In this document: piece by piece, positions 39,938 through 49,012 of the stretch
Position numbering within the stretch: the first letter of the stretch is position 1
How the letters are laid out: each line of letters starts with the position of its first letter
Origin: Geothrix terrae
Lineage (GTDB): Bacteria > Acidobacteriota > Holophagae > Holophagales > Holophagaceae
DNA length: 64,000 nt
Assembly: GCF_022808775.1 (NCBI RefSeq)
Contig: NZ_JAKZLA010000005.1
Span: 62,001-126,000 of the forward strand
Reading direction: 5' to 3'
The notes under the pieces: model-generated
Database searches by the model: none
Told to the model about the DNA's origin: nothing
What the model saw: only the letters and a program-made list of their open reading frames with translations
Translations under genes and position numbers: made by a program

Positions 39938-40771
39938 ATGAAGGCCACCCTGCTCGCGCTGCTCCTGGCGGCCCTTCCCCTCTCCGCCTGGGGCGACAAG
40001 GGTCATCGCGCCACCTGCGCCCTGGCCCTGAAAGGCCTGCCACCGGAGGTCCGCGCCTGGTACGCGGGACGGGAGGGCGAGGTGGAGGACCATGCCTCGG
40101 ACCCGGACCACTGGCGCCAGGACCGCAAGGAGGGCCCCCGCCACTTCCTCGACATGGAGCCCTACGGGGGACCGGATCATCTCCCCCGCACCGTGGAAGA
40201 GGCCCAGGCCCGCCTGGGCGGCGACTTCTACCGCACGGGCGTGGTGCCCTGGATCATCCAGGACCGCTGGCGGGACCTGGTGGAGGCCTTCCGATCCGGC
40301 GACGCCGCCCGGGTGGCCATGGCCACGTCCATCCTGAGCCACTACGTGGCGGACGCCCATGTGCCCCTGCACACCACCGAGAACCACGACGGCCAGGCCA
40401 CAAACCAGCGCGGGGTCCACAGCCGCTGGGAGACGGGACTGGTCGAGCGGTACGTCCAACCGGAGACGCTCAGCCCGCTTCCCGCCGAGGTGGATCCGCG
40501 CTTCATGGAGCGCCCCTGGGATTGGCTCCGCGCCTCCCACGCCCTCATCCCCCAACTCCTGGAGGACGACCGGACCGCGGACCGCACCACACCCTCGGAC
40601 ACCCGCGACCGGACCAGGCGCACTCCCGCCTACTGGATGATCTTCTGGGCCAGGCAGGGGCCGGTGGTGACGAGGCAGCTCCAGCTGGCGGGCAAGCACC
40701 TGGGAGACGCGGTGCTCAGCGCCTGGACCGAGGCGGGCCGGCCTTCACCCCCGGCAAAGCCGGTTCACTGA
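39938..40771 (+). CDS. Exported S1/P1-type nuclease
   Basis: A 277-residue zinc-dependent nuclease/phospholipase C-fold protein. Signal peptide MKATLLALLLAALPLSA leaves Trp18 as the new N-terminus, a zinc ligand in this family (WGDKGHR). Further ligands lie in D-H-W (DPDHWR), RHFLDME, SILSHYVADAHVPLHTTENHDG and HSRWETGLVE. S1/P1 nucleases degrade single-stranded nucleic acid outside the cell. It is six bases after lepB. A hairpin overlaps its stop codon. Confidence 0.9.
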   Translation: MKATLLALLLAALPLSAWGDKGHRATCALALKGLPPEVRAWYAGREGEVEDHASDPDHWRQDRKEGPRHFLDMEPYGGPDHLPRTVEEAQARLGGDFYRTGVVPWIIQDRWRDLVEAFRSGDAARVAMATSILSHYVADAHVPLHTTENHDGQATNQRGVHSRWETGLVERYVQPETLSPLPAEVDPRFMERPWDWLRASHALIPQLLEDDRTADRTTPSDTRDRTRRTPAYWMIFWARQGPVVTRQLQLAGKHLGDAVLSAWTEAGRPSPPAKPVH

Positions 40772-40797
40772 ACTCGCTGCGAACGCGGTGAGTTCAG
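40768..40797. terminator. Hairpin at the convergent nuclease / 156-residue gene ends
   Basis: CTGAACTC (40768-40775) pairs with GAGTTCAG (40790-40797), with extra GC pairing inside. It overlaps the nuclease stop region and precedes the convergent gene end; no U-tract. Confidence 0.45.
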
Positions 40798-40809
40798 CAG
40801 CGGCCGTCC

Positions 40810-41280
40810 CTAGGGAGCTTCCTCCCATCTCCGGCGGTCCAGCCAGACCTGCTCGGCCTTGCCCTGGGGGTCCCGGCCCTGCCAATGGAGCTTCCGGGGC
40901 CCTGCGGCATCCTTCTTCAGCACGGACACGCCCGGACCTTCCCCCAGGCGGAGCATGCGCAGCAAGGCCTCGACGCTGGCCACCTGGGGCAGGAAGGGCA
41001 GTGGCAGCTCCGCCAGGGTGGCGGCCCGCTGGTCGACCTTCTGCCGGGGCACCCGGAGCCGGTAGCCAGAGGCGCGGTCGCCCTCCAGCAGCAGAAGACG
41101 CTCGCCGAGCCCGTGCAGCTCCGCCACCAGCCGGCCGGAGACCGGTTCCATGAGCAGGTTCAGGGTGCCGGTCCCCTCGCCGCCGGAGCCGGAATACCCC
41201 CAGCCGTACTGGGCGCGCACAGGCGCCGCCGGGGTCGGCGTCACATCAGCGGGGGGAACCTGGAAAAACATCATGATCAT
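40810..41280 (-). CDS. Small protein of unknown function
   Basis: A 156-residue protein with no signal peptide. The centre is beta-rich (GTGTLNLLMEPVSGRLVAELHGLGERLLLLEGD), recalling a lipoprotein-carrier-like half-barrel, then a helix (VASVEALLRMLRLGE) and a final KLHWQGRDPQGKAEQVWLDRRRW strand. I do not recognise a family. The ATG (MIMMFFQVP) overlaps the TPR gene stop by four bases, so it is the last gene of the M28-aroB-TPR operon; a start at 41274 is also possible. Confidence 0.6.
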   Translation of the reverse strand: MIMMFFQVPPADVTPTPAAPVRAQYGWGYSGSGGEGTGTLNLLMEPVSGRLVAELHGLGERLLLLEGDRASGYRLRVPRQKVDQRAATLAELPLPFLPQVASVEALLRMLRLGEGPGVSVLKKDAAGPRKLHWQGRDPQGKAEQVWLDRRRWEEAP

Positions 41281-43136
41281 TCCTCGTCGTCGTCATCGGG
41301 AGTGGCGTCCGGTGCGGGTGCCTGGGCCTCTCCGACCTTCCGGGCCTGCTCCCGGGCCAGGCGGACGCGGAGCTCCCCCAGCCGCTTCTCCAGGGCGGGA
41401 CGGTCCGGGAAGACGAAGGCCAGGGCCCGTTCCCACTGCTCGGCCGCCTCGGCCAGCTTGCCTTGCTTCACCAGCACTTCGCCCAAGTGCTTCCGCACCT
41501 CGGGGCTGAAGGGACTCAGCTCCGCGGCGCGGCGGAGGGTGGCCTCCGCCTCCGCGATCTTCCCCAGCTTGAACTGGGCCCAGCCCAGGCTGTCGATGAC
41601 GTTGCCGTTGTCCGGGGTGGCCTTGGCGCTGGCCTCGATGAGCGAGGCGGCCTCCTCCAGGTCCTGGCCCTGCTCCAGCAGCTGGTATCCCAGGTTGTTC
41701 TGCACCATGGGGTTGCCCGGATTCGCCTTCTGGGCCTCCCGGAGCACCCGGAGGGAATCGTCGGCCCGCCCCAACTGGTCATAGGCGCTGCTCTGCATGA
41801 TCAGGATGTCCACGTTCTTCACGGGCCCCAGGCTGCGGGCCCGCTCGAGCGCCTCCAGGCACTTGTCCCAGCGGCGGAACTCGGACCAGATGCCCGCCAT
41901 GCCCTCCAGATGGAGCTGCTCCAAGGCGGCGCGGGTCTCCTTCCGCGAGAAGAAGCGGTATTCCAGGCACTCGGGCGGAAGCTCCGCGGCCTGCTGGAAG
42001 AAGGGCACCTTGGGGAACCGCGTGATGCCGTCCTTCAGCGCGGCCAGGGCGCTCTTCCAGTCGTTGCGGCTGATGAGGGCCTGGCAGGCGAACACCTGCA
42101 GCTCGCCCGCGACCTGCTCCCGTCCCGGGTGCTCCTTGAGGTAGGCCAGCAGGGCGCCGCCCTTGCCCTGGAGGAGGAGCGTCTCCGCATAGAGGGCCTG
42201 CGACCCGTCGGCGATCCAGTCCTCCTGGATCTTGCCGGCGAGGAGCGTCGCGAGCCGGCCCTCGGCCTCCTGGAAGCGTCCCAGGTTCATGAGGGCGCGG
42301 GCCGTGTTGAAGGTCGTCCGGGGCGTCACCTTCAAGGCTTCCGCCTTGCCCAGGCTCTCCAGCGCCTCCTCGAACCGCGAGGTCTGGAGGCGCACCAGGG
42401 CGACGTTCTCCCAGAGGCCCGCCTCCCGCGGCAGGTGCTGGGCGAGGAGGAGGAAACTCTCCTCGGCGTGGGCCAGGTAGCCCGCCTGGATCTGATCCCG
42501 GGCCAGCTCTTCCAGCATGCGGAGATGGCGCTCGTCGGGGTTGCGGGCATTGAGGGCGAGCACGGACTCCCGCCGCCCCTCGTAGTTCTGGAGGGCCCGC
42601 GCGTGGATGACCGCCCGCTCCCAGGCCGCCTGGAAGCTGGGACGGAGCCGGCCCAGATGCAGCCAGGCCTGGAGGGCCCCCTCGCCATCCTTCAGCTTCT
42701 CGGACACCTCGCCCAGCCGGGCCCACAGTTCCGGATCCTGGGGCAGCAGGGCCGTCGCGGCCCGCAATTCCTTCGCGGCCTCCGCCGCCATGGCCTCATC
42801 CGACTGGGAGAGCTGGTACAGGAGCAGGCCCAGGTGGGCCCGCGCCTCCGCGTTCCGGGGCGCCAGGGCCACGGCCCTGCGGGCCGGCGCCAGGGCGCCT
42901 TGGGGGTCCTGGGCCTCCTGGAGGGCCTCGGACAGCCTCAGGTGGACCTCCGCGCTCTCGGGCACCTGGGCCGCCACCCGCCGGTAGATGGCCACCGCGG
43001 CGGCGGGATCCGAACCGCCGCCGCGCAGCTGCAGGGCACGGGCCTGGAGCATCAGGGCCCGCACATCTTCCGGCGGCGCCGCGGCCAGGCTGGCCGCCAG
43101 CAGGGCGGCGAGGAGAGGAAGGCGGAGATCAGGCAC
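41277..43136 (-). CDS. Exported tetratricopeptide-repeat protein
   Basis: A 619-residue protein with a short signal peptide (VPDLRLPLLAALLAASLAA) and about a dozen TPR units, the clearest at 30-110 (AVAIYRRVAAQVPESAEVHLRLSEALQEAQDPQGAL) and at 480-600 (LREAQKANPGNPMVQNNLGYQLLEQGQDLEEAASLIEAS and on). It ends in a run of Asp/Glu. TPR proteins of this type often act in envelope assembly or secretion. The GTG start has GGAGG upstream and overlaps the aroB end by eight bases. Confidence 0.85.
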   Translation of the reverse strand: MPDLRLPLLAALLAASLAAAPPEDVRALMLQARALQLRGGGSDPAAAVAIYRRVAAQVPESAEVHLRLSEALQEAQDPQGALAPARRAVALAPRNAEARAHLGLLLYQLSQSDEAMAAEAAKELRAATALLPQDPELWARLGEVSEKLKDGEGALQAWLHLGRLRPSFQAAWERAVIHARALQNYEGRRESVLALNARNPDERHLRMLEELARDQIQAGYLAHAEESFLLLAQHLPREAGLWENVALVRLQTSRFEEALESLGKAEALKVTPRTTFNTARALMNLGRFQEAEGRLATLLAGKIQEDWIADGSQALYAETLLLQGKGGALLAYLKEHPGREQVAGELQVFACQALISRNDWKSALAALKDGITRFPKVPFFQQAAELPPECLEYRFFSRKETRAALEQLHLEGMAGIWSEFRRWDKCLEALERARSLGPVKNVDILIMQSSAYDQLGRADDSLRVLREAQKANPGNPMVQNNLGYQLLEQGQDLEEAASLIEASAKATPDNGNVIDSLGWAQFKLGKIAEAEATLRRAAELSPFSPEVRKHLGEVLVKQGKLAEAAEQWERALAFVFPDRPALEKRLGELRVRLAREQARKVGEAQAPAPDATPDDDDEE

Positions 43137-44193
43137 GGGGAGCCTCCCGGTGAAGCAGATCGACAAGACGGGCATGGGGGGACTCCCAGGCCCCGGGAGC
43201 CAGGGTGCGCTGGATCGCCGGCTCTCCGAAGCGGGGAAGGATGCAGTGGATCTCCGTGGCCGACGCGTCCTCTGCGGCCCCGGGAACGTGCCTGGCCTTC
43301 TTGTCCCGGTGCAGCAGGGGGAGGCAGGCCGACCAGGGGGCGACCATGGGCGCCAGCGGGGCGAGCCGCCGGGCCAGGGAAGCGAGGAAGGCGGGGGGGA
43401 AAGGCTTGAGGCCGAGGTCCTCCGCCAGGAGGCAGGAACCCAGCAGACCCAGGCCCACGGCCTCCCCATGGAGCAGGTCGTAGCCCGATGCCGCCTCGAG
43501 GGCGTGGCCGAGGGTGTGGCCGAGGTTCAGCAGCCGCCGCTCGCCCGCCTCCCGCGGATCCCGGTGCACCACGCCGGCCTTGTAGGCCAGGGCCCGCTCC
43601 ACCCAGGGGATCTTCACAGGTCCGTCCTGCAGCATCTCCGTGGCCCAGGACATCTCGCTCTGGATGAGGGCGGTCTTGACCAGCTCCCAGCGGCCATTCT
43701 CCAGGTGCCGCTCGGGCAGAGTCGCCAGGAAGGACGTGCAGGCCACCAGGCGCCTGGGGGCGTGGAAGGCCCCCACCAGGTTCTTGCCCGCGGCGAGGTC
43801 CACGGCGGTCTTGCCGCCCAAGGCCGCGTCCGCCATGGCCAGCAGGGAGGTCGGCCAGACCTGCCAGGCGATGCCCCGAAGGTAGAGGGCCGAGGCCAGG
43901 CCCGCCATGTCCGACAGGACGCCGCCGCCCAGGGCCACCACGGTGGCGTCCCGGTGCAGGGGCACCCGGGCCCAGTGCTCCAGCCAGGGGAGAATGGTCC
44001 GCAGTTTCTTCTCCTCCTCGGACACCGACACCCACAGGGCGTGGCTGGGCTCGGGGAGGCCTGCGCGGGTCCAGGCCTCCCTCAGGTGCAGGTCGCCCAC
44101 CAGCGTCCAGGGCCCCTCGGGCAGCAGGGCCGGATCCGGCGCCTCCTGGAGGAAGACCTCGGTGGCGAACCCAGTGGGGGTGGCGAGTCTCAT
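43129..44193 (-). CDS. aroB: 3-dehydroquinate synthase
   Basis: A 354-residue dehydroquinate synthase (shikimate pathway step 2). The NAD-binding block VALGGGVLSDMAGLASALYLRGI and QVWPTSLLAMADAALGGKTAVDLAAGKNLVGAFHAP are intact; metal ligands sit in the ELVKTALIQ region (Glu), LLNLGHTLGHALEA (His), and LHGEAVGLGLL (His). The ATG overlaps the M28 peptidase stop. A separate ThiE-AroK fusion carrying shikimate kinase lies 3.7 kb away, so the window has two shikimate-pathway steps in different operons. Confidence 0.95.
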   Translation of the reverse strand: MRLATPTGFATEVFLQEAPDPALLPEGPWTLVGDLHLREAWTRAGLPEPSHALWVSVSEEEKKLRTILPWLEHWARVPLHRDATVVALGGGVLSDMAGLASALYLRGIAWQVWPTSLLAMADAALGGKTAVDLAAGKNLVGAFHAPRRLVACTSFLATLPERHLENGRWELVKTALIQSEMSWATEMLQDGPVKIPWVERALAYKAGVVHRDPREAGERRLLNLGHTLGHALEAASGYDLLHGEAVGLGLLGSCLLAEDLGLKPFPPAFLASLARRLAPLAPMVAPWSACLPLLHRDKKARHVPGAAEDASATEIHCILPRFGEPAIQRTLAPGAWESPHARLVDLLHREAPRA

Positions 44194-45941
44194 GAGCGGC
44201 CTTTCAGGGTGGCCTCGGCCTGCATGGTCTGGTCTCCCCGGAGCCATCGGACCACGGCCTTGTCGCCGGGCTTGTGGGCGCCGAGGGCGTCCATGAAATC
44301 GTAGATGTTCTTCACCGGCCGGCCACCGAAACTGATGATGATGTCGCCGGCCTGGAGCCCGATGGCCTCGGCCGTGGAGCCCCGGGATACCCCGTTGATG
44401 CGGAAACCCCGCGGATTGTCCGCGTAGTCGGGGAGGGTGCCGAAGGCGACCCGCAAGGGCCCGCCATCACCCCGCAGGACCACCTTGGCGGTGTCGGGAT
44501 CGAAGGCCGGCACCGTGTCCGCGTCGGCGAGATCCAGGGCCACCGCGCGTCCGTAGGCCGCCAGGGCCGCCATGCCGGCGACGTTGATGCGGTCCGCCGT
44601 GTCCGTGGGCCGGTGGTACTCGCCGTGGACTCCCGTGAAGAAGAAGAACGTGGGGATCTTCGCCTGGGCGAAGGTCATGTGGTCCGAGCCGCCCACGGCC
44701 GCCCCCACGTCCCCGCTGATGGAGAAGCCTTCCGGCGCCAGCTTCTTCGCGGCCTCCAGGGCGGCTTTCGGCGCGCCCAGGCCGCCCATCAGCAGCTTCG
44801 GGGCGGCGGGATCCAGCCGGCCCACCATGTCGAAGTTGAGCATGAACTTCACGGACTCGAGGGGGTGCGTGGGGTGCTGGACCCAATAGCTGGAGCCCAG
44901 CAGGCCCTCTTCCTCGCCGCCGAAGTGCATCAGCAGGATGGAGCGCCGGGGGCGGGCCTGCTTCAGCTCCCGGCCCAGCTCCACCACCAGGGCCGCGCCC
45001 GAGGCATTGTCGTCGGCGCCGGGATGCACCTGCCCGCGGGCTTCCACCCCACCGAGGCTGTGGCGCTCGCCCAGGCCCAGGTGGTCCAGATGCGCGCCGA
45101 TGACGATGTATTCCTTCTGCAGCCTGGGGTCGCGACCGGGGATCACGGCCACCACGTTGGGCACCTGGGCCTCTTCGCGGCGGAGCCTCAGCTTCAGGGT
45201 GAGCGTGGTCCAGGGGGCATAGATGAAGTCCTGGCTGGCGGGCTTCCCCGTGTCCCGGATGGCCTTGAGGCGGGCCTGGAGGTCCCCGCAGGCGTCCCCG
45301 AGGGCGCCCACCGAGAGACTGAGCACGGGGATGTCCAGCTTCACGGGCCCCTCCTCCCGCTGCAGGGGCCGGGCCGGGCCATCCTCCAGCACCAGGACCG
45401 CGGCGGCCCTCCCCGCCTCCAGGCGCTTCACGCGGGCCAGCAGGCTCCGCTCGCCCCGCGGCAGGTGGGCGAAGGCGTCCACATCCGGCAGGGTGCGGGC
45501 GATGACCACCACGTGATCCTTCACCTCGAGGCCCGCGAGATCGTCGTAGCCGCCGGGGATCTGCACGCCGAAGCCGGCGAAGGCGAGGGGCTTCATGCGG
45601 AAGTCCCCGTCCCCGCTGTAGCCGATGGCCTCGATGTCCCGGCCCCAGACCAGCGGCCGGGCCGCCTCGCCGTGGGTCAGGAGGGCGCCCTGCGCCTCCC
45701 GGACCACCTTGGCGACGAACGGGAACCGCTGGACCTGCGCCTTCAGGCCCAGGGCCTTCCACTCCCGCAGGATGTGTGCGGCGGCCTGGTCGAGCTCCGG
45801 ATACCCATTCCCCCGGCCCTTGAGGGCGGGCGAGGCCAGGTATTCCACGTCCCGGCGCAACCGTCCCTCGACCGCATTCCCAGACTGCGGCACCTGCGCC
45901 ACGAGGGTGGCGGCGAGGAAGGCGGGAATCCAGGGGCCCAT
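44190..45941 (-). CDS. Exported M28 family aminopeptidase with PDZ domain
   Basis: A 583-residue exported dizinc peptidase. Signal peptide MGPWIPAFLAATLVAQ, a protease-associated domain insert (~110-225), then the M28 core with zinc motifs in VIGAHLDHLG (His), HPGADDNASG (Asp), GGEEEGLLGS (Glu pair), NFDMVGRLD (Asp) and GVHGEYHRPTDTADR (His). A PDZ domain forms the C-terminus (~490-580: RINGVSRGSTAEAIGLQAGDIIISFGGRPVKNIYDFM). It likely trims peptides in the periplasm. It is the first gene of a four-gene overlapping run and divergent from the ABC exporter. Confidence 0.9.
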   Translation of the reverse strand: MGPWIPAFLAATLVAQVPQSGNAVEGRLRRDVEYLASPALKGRGNGYPELDQAAAHILREWKALGLKAQVQRFPFVAKVVREAQGALLTHGEAARPLVWGRDIEAIGYSGDGDFRMKPLAFAGFGVQIPGGYDDLAGLEVKDHVVVIARTLPDVDAFAHLPRGERSLLARVKRLEAGRAAAVLVLEDGPARPLQREEGPVKLDIPVLSLSVGALGDACGDLQARLKAIRDTGKPASQDFIYAPWTTLTLKLRLRREEAQVPNVVAVIPGRDPRLQKEYIVIGAHLDHLGLGERHSLGGVEARGQVHPGADDNASGAALVVELGRELKQARPRRSILLMHFGGEEEGLLGSSYWVQHPTHPLESVKFMLNFDMVGRLDPAAPKLLMGGLGAPKAALEAAKKLAPEGFSISGDVGAAVGGSDHMTFAQAKIPTFFFFTGVHGEYHRPTDTADRINVAGMAALAAYGRAVALDLADADTVPAFDPDTAKVVLRGDGGPLRVAFGTLPDYADNPRGFRINGVSRGSTAEAIGLQAGDIIISFGGRPVKNIYDFMDALGAHKPGDKAVVRWLRGDQTMQAEATLKGRS

Positions 45942-46031
45942 GACGTCTCCGGCAATCTTCTACTTTACAGGCGCGGGCCCGATCCGTCCTGGCCTCGACG
46001 GGAATCGGGGCGCCTGTGGGAGAATGGCCCC

Positions 46032-47819
46032 ATGTCCGAACAGGAAGCCTACTTTCAATCCGACCGGATGGACCAGCGGCCCATGCGCCACACGCTGCTC
46101 TGGCGCCTCGCCGGCTACCTCCGTCCGCAGTGGGCCGCCCTCCTGGCCCTGCTGTTCCTGATGGCCCTGGGCGCCTTCCTGGAGGTCATGCCCTCGGAAC
46201 TGACGCTCCGGCTCATCAACCGGTTCATGGCCCAGGGCAGCCTGGGGGGCGCGGCCCCCATGATCGCCGGGTTCTTCGGGGTGCTCATCGCCGGGTTCCT
46301 CGTCAGCTTCGCGCGCTACTTCCTGCTGGCCCGGGTGGGCCAGAAAGCCATGCTCGACCTGCGGGTGCAGCTCTTCGAGCACCTCATGGGCCGCAGCACA
46401 GACTTCTTCCACCGGAACCCCGTGGGCCGCCTCATGACGCGGGTCACCAGCGACGTCCAGAACCTCAACGAGATGTTCGCCTCGGGCTTCGTGGCCATCG
46501 TGGGGGACGCGCTCTCCCTGCTGGCCATCGTGGCCTGGATGTTCTGGACCCATCCGGGCATGGCCCTGGTGGCCCTGGGCATCCTGCCCTTCCTGCTCGT
46601 GGCCACGGAGATCTTCCGTCGCCGGGCCGGCGAGGCCTTCCGAGAGACCCAGCGCCGCTACGCGAGCATCAACGCCTTCCTCCAGGAGCAGATCTCCGGC
46701 ATGGGTCTGGTGCAGGTGAACGCCCAGGAGGCGCACAGCGACGCCCAGTTCAAGGGCCTGAACGAGGACTACTTCCAGGCCTTCCTGCGAACCATCTTCG
46801 CCTACGCCGTGTTCTTCCCCGTGGTGGAGTTCATCACCTCCGGCACCCTGGCCGCCCTCATCTTCTACGCGGGCTTCAAGCTCCAGGCCGGGGCCATCAC
46901 CTGGGGCCTGCTCCTGGCCTTCATCCAGCAGTCGGGACGGTTCTTCCGGCCCATCCGGGAACTGGCCGAGCGCTACAACGTGATGCAGACGGCCCTGGCC
47001 TCCAGCGAGCGCATCTTCCGCCTGCTGGACAACCAGGAGGAGATCCCGGAGGCGCCCGAGGCGAAGCCAGCCACGTTCGCCGGCGAGGTGCGCCTGGAGA
47101 ACGTCTCCTTCGCCTACGAGGAGGGCGGCCGGAAGGTGGTCCGCGAGCTGAGCGGCGTCATCCCCAAGGGCCGCCGCGTGGCCGTGGTGGGCCACACGGG
47201 CGCCGGCAAGAGCACGCTCATCAACCTGCTCATGCGCTTCTACGACGTGCACGAGGGCCGCATCACCGTGGACGGCGTGGACGTGCGGGACCTGAAGATC
47301 CGCAGTCTGCGCGACCTCTTCGGGCTGGTGCTCCAGGATGTCTTCGTCTTCTCCGGCACCCTGCGCGACAACATCGTGCTGGACCGCGCCCTCGACGAGG
47401 CCCGCCTGGCCTCGGTGCTGGAGCAGAGCCAGCTGAAGGACCTGGTGTCCCGCCTGCCCCAGGGCCTGGAGACCCAGGTGGGGGAGCGGGGCCAGAAGCT
47501 CAGCGCCGGGGAGCGGCAGCTCCTGGCCTTCGCACGCATGCTCTACCTGGAGCCCGCCGTGCTGCTGCTGGACGAGGCCACCGCCAACATCGACTCCGAG
47601 ACCGAGGCCAAGATCCAGAACGTCATCGAGCACGTGAGCCACCGCCTGACCACCTTCACCATCGCCCACCGTCTCTCCACCATCCGGGACGCGGACGAGA
47701 TCTGGGTCATGGACCAGGGCGTCCTCGTGGAGCGCGGCAACCACGACGCCCTCATCGCCCAGGACGGCGTCTACGCCAAGCTCGTGAAGCTCCAGTTCGC
47801 GGATGGGGAGGCGGCCTAG
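46032..47819 (+). CDS. ABC exporter (MsbA/MDR type), fused membrane and ATPase domains
   Basis: A 595-residue half-transporter. Six transmembrane helices in residues ~25-325, with the coupling-helix block FFHRNPVGRLMTRVTSDVQNLNEMF near 122-146, then the nucleotide-binding domain: Walker A VVGHTGAGKSTL (~385-396), Q-loop LVLQDVFVFSGTL, signature LSAGERQLLAFARML, Walker B AVLLLDEATANID, switch IAHRLSTIRDAD. All motifs are intact, so it is active as a homodimer. The substrate could be lipid A-core (MsbA), another lipid or a drug; waaA elsewhere supports the lipid option but does not prove it. Confidence 0.93.
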   Translation: MSEQEAYFQSDRMDQRPMRHTLLWRLAGYLRPQWAALLALLFLMALGAFLEVMPSELTLRLINRFMAQGSLGGAAPMIAGFFGVLIAGFLVSFARYFLLARVGQKAMLDLRVQLFEHLMGRSTDFFHRNPVGRLMTRVTSDVQNLNEMFASGFVAIVGDALSLLAIVAWMFWTHPGMALVALGILPFLLVATEIFRRRAGEAFRETQRRYASINAFLQEQISGMGLVQVNAQEAHSDAQFKGLNEDYFQAFLRTIFAYAVFFPVVEFITSGTLAALIFYAGFKLQAGAITWGLLLAFIQQSGRFFRPIRELAERYNVMQTALASSERIFRLLDNQEEIPEAPEAKPATFAGEVRLENVSFAYEEGGRKVVRELSGVIPKGRRVAVVGHTGAGKSTLINLLMRFYDVHEGRITVDGVDVRDLKIRSLRDLFGLVLQDVFVFSGTLRDNIVLDRALDEARLASVLEQSQLKDLVSRLPQGLETQVGERGQKLSAGERQLLAFARMLYLEPAVLLLDEATANIDSETEAKIQNVIEHVSHRLTTFTIAHRLSTIRDADEIWVMDQGVLVERGNHDALIAQDGVYAKLVKLQFADGEAA

Positions 47820-47857
47820 CGAGCAGGTCGGGAGCCTGGTCTGTAGACTGATTTCCC

Positions 47858-49009
47858 ATGCTCCACCTCCCGCCCCTCTACCCCATCACTGATGCCTCGC
47901 GTCCCGAGCCGCTGTCGGCCCAGATCCGCCGCCTGGGCGAGGCGGGCTTCCCGCTGGTGCAGTTCCGGGGCAAGCCCCTGGATGCGAGGTCCCAGTGGCT
48001 GGAGCTGCGCGCGGCTCTGGCGGACGCGGCGGCGAACGGCGGCTGGCCCTTCATCTGCGTGAACGACCGGGCGGACCTGGCCCTGCTCGCGGCCCAGGAG
48101 GGGCTCGCCCCCTGGGGCCTCCACCTGGGCCAGGGCGACCTGCCCGCGGCCGAGGCGCTCCGCCTCCCGGGCCTGGGCGGCTGCCATGTCGGCGCCTCGA
48201 CCCATGGCCCCGCGGAGTGGGAGGCCGTCGACCCGGCCTGTGACCATGCCGGCGTGGGCCCTTTCCGCGGTACGGCCACGAAGTCCGATCACGCCACACC
48301 CATCGGCCTCGAAGGACTCCGAGCGGGTTGCGCGGCCCTGCGGGCCCAGGGCCTCGCGCCCATCGCCATCGGCGGCCTGGGGCCCGCGGACGCTTGGACC
48401 TGCTTCGAGGCCGGGGCCGAAGCCCTGGCCATGGTGGGCGAGATCCACCGCAGCGCCGACCCCGCCACCCTGGGCTGGGAGGTCCAGCGGGCGCGGTGGC
48501 AGGTCCGGCCGCCCTTCCGGCGGGGCCAGGGCGTGGTGCTCCTGGGCGGCAGCGGCGCCGGGAAGAGCACCCTCGGCCAGCTTCTGGCCCGGACGCTGGG
48601 CCTGGCCTTCCAGGATCTGGATGACGTGATCGAGGCGGACCAGCGCCTTCCGGTGAGTGCCATCTTCGCTGAACGAGGCGAAAGCGCTTTCCGGGCCTTG
48701 GAGACCGCCCTGCTGCCCTCCCTCATGGCCCAGCCCGCCGTGGTGGCCCTGGGGGGCGGCGCCTGGGAGGCCCCGGCCAACCGGGAGGCCGTCGCCGCCG
48801 CCGGCTTCGCCCCCCTCTGGCTGGCGGAGCCGCCGTCCCGGGCCTGGGAACGGGTGGGGCGGGATCCCCTGCGCCCCCTGGCCCAGGATCGGAGCGCCTT
48901 CATGGCCCGGTGCGCGGCCCGCGCCTCGGCCTGGTCCCTCGCCCCCGCCCTGCTCTCCTTCGGCCGAAATCCCGAGGATCTTGTCTCCGCCATGATGGGG
49001 GCTTGTTAG
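47858..49009 (+). CDS. Fusion of thiamine-phosphate synthase (ThiE) and shikimate kinase (AroK)
   Basis: A 383-residue two-domain protein. Residues ~1-215 are a ThiE-like TIM barrel with VQFRGKPLD (the Q-x-R-x-K motif), CVNDRADLA, GLHLGQGDLP, GASTHGP, DHAGVGPFRGTATKSDH and AIGGLGP, so the thiamine-phosphate synthase site looks intact. From ~222 a complete shikimate kinase follows: Walker A LLGGSGAGKSTLGQ, LDDVIE, RGESAFRALE, VALGGGAW, and the lid RDPLRPLAQDR. Each domain keeps the residues known to be needed. There is no stop or frameshift at the junction. It is 38 bases after the ABC exporter gene. Confidence 0.88.
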   Translation: MLHLPPLYPITDASRPEPLSAQIRRLGEAGFPLVQFRGKPLDARSQWLELRAALADAAANGGWPFICVNDRADLALLAAQEGLAPWGLHLGQGDLPAAEALRLPGLGGCHVGASTHGPAEWEAVDPACDHAGVGPFRGTATKSDHATPIGLEGLRAGCAALRAQGLAPIAIGGLGPADAWTCFEAGAEALAMVGEIHRSADPATLGWEVQRARWQVRPPFRRGQGVVLLGGSGAGKSTLGQLLARTLGLAFQDLDDVIEADQRLPVSAIFAERGESAFRALETALLPSLMAQPAVVALGGGAWEAPANREAVAAAGFAPLWLAEPPSRAWERVGRDPLRPLAQDRSAFMARCAARASAWSLAPALLSFGRNPEDLVSAMMGAC

Positions 49010-49012
49010 AAT
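49004..49012 (+). promoter_or_regulatory. Extended -10 promoter overlapping the thiE-aroK stop codon
   Basis: TGTTAGAAT is an extended -10 box (TGn + 5/6) lying across the TAG stop. Transcription would start near 49019, which favours a downstream start codon (TTG 49038) for the following phosphoesterase. Confidence 0.35.

Noticed and set aside
44274-46031. Long in-frame upstream extension of the ABC exporter
   Set aside because: It runs antisense through the M28 peptidase; the exporter's own start at 46032 gives the family-like N-terminus.
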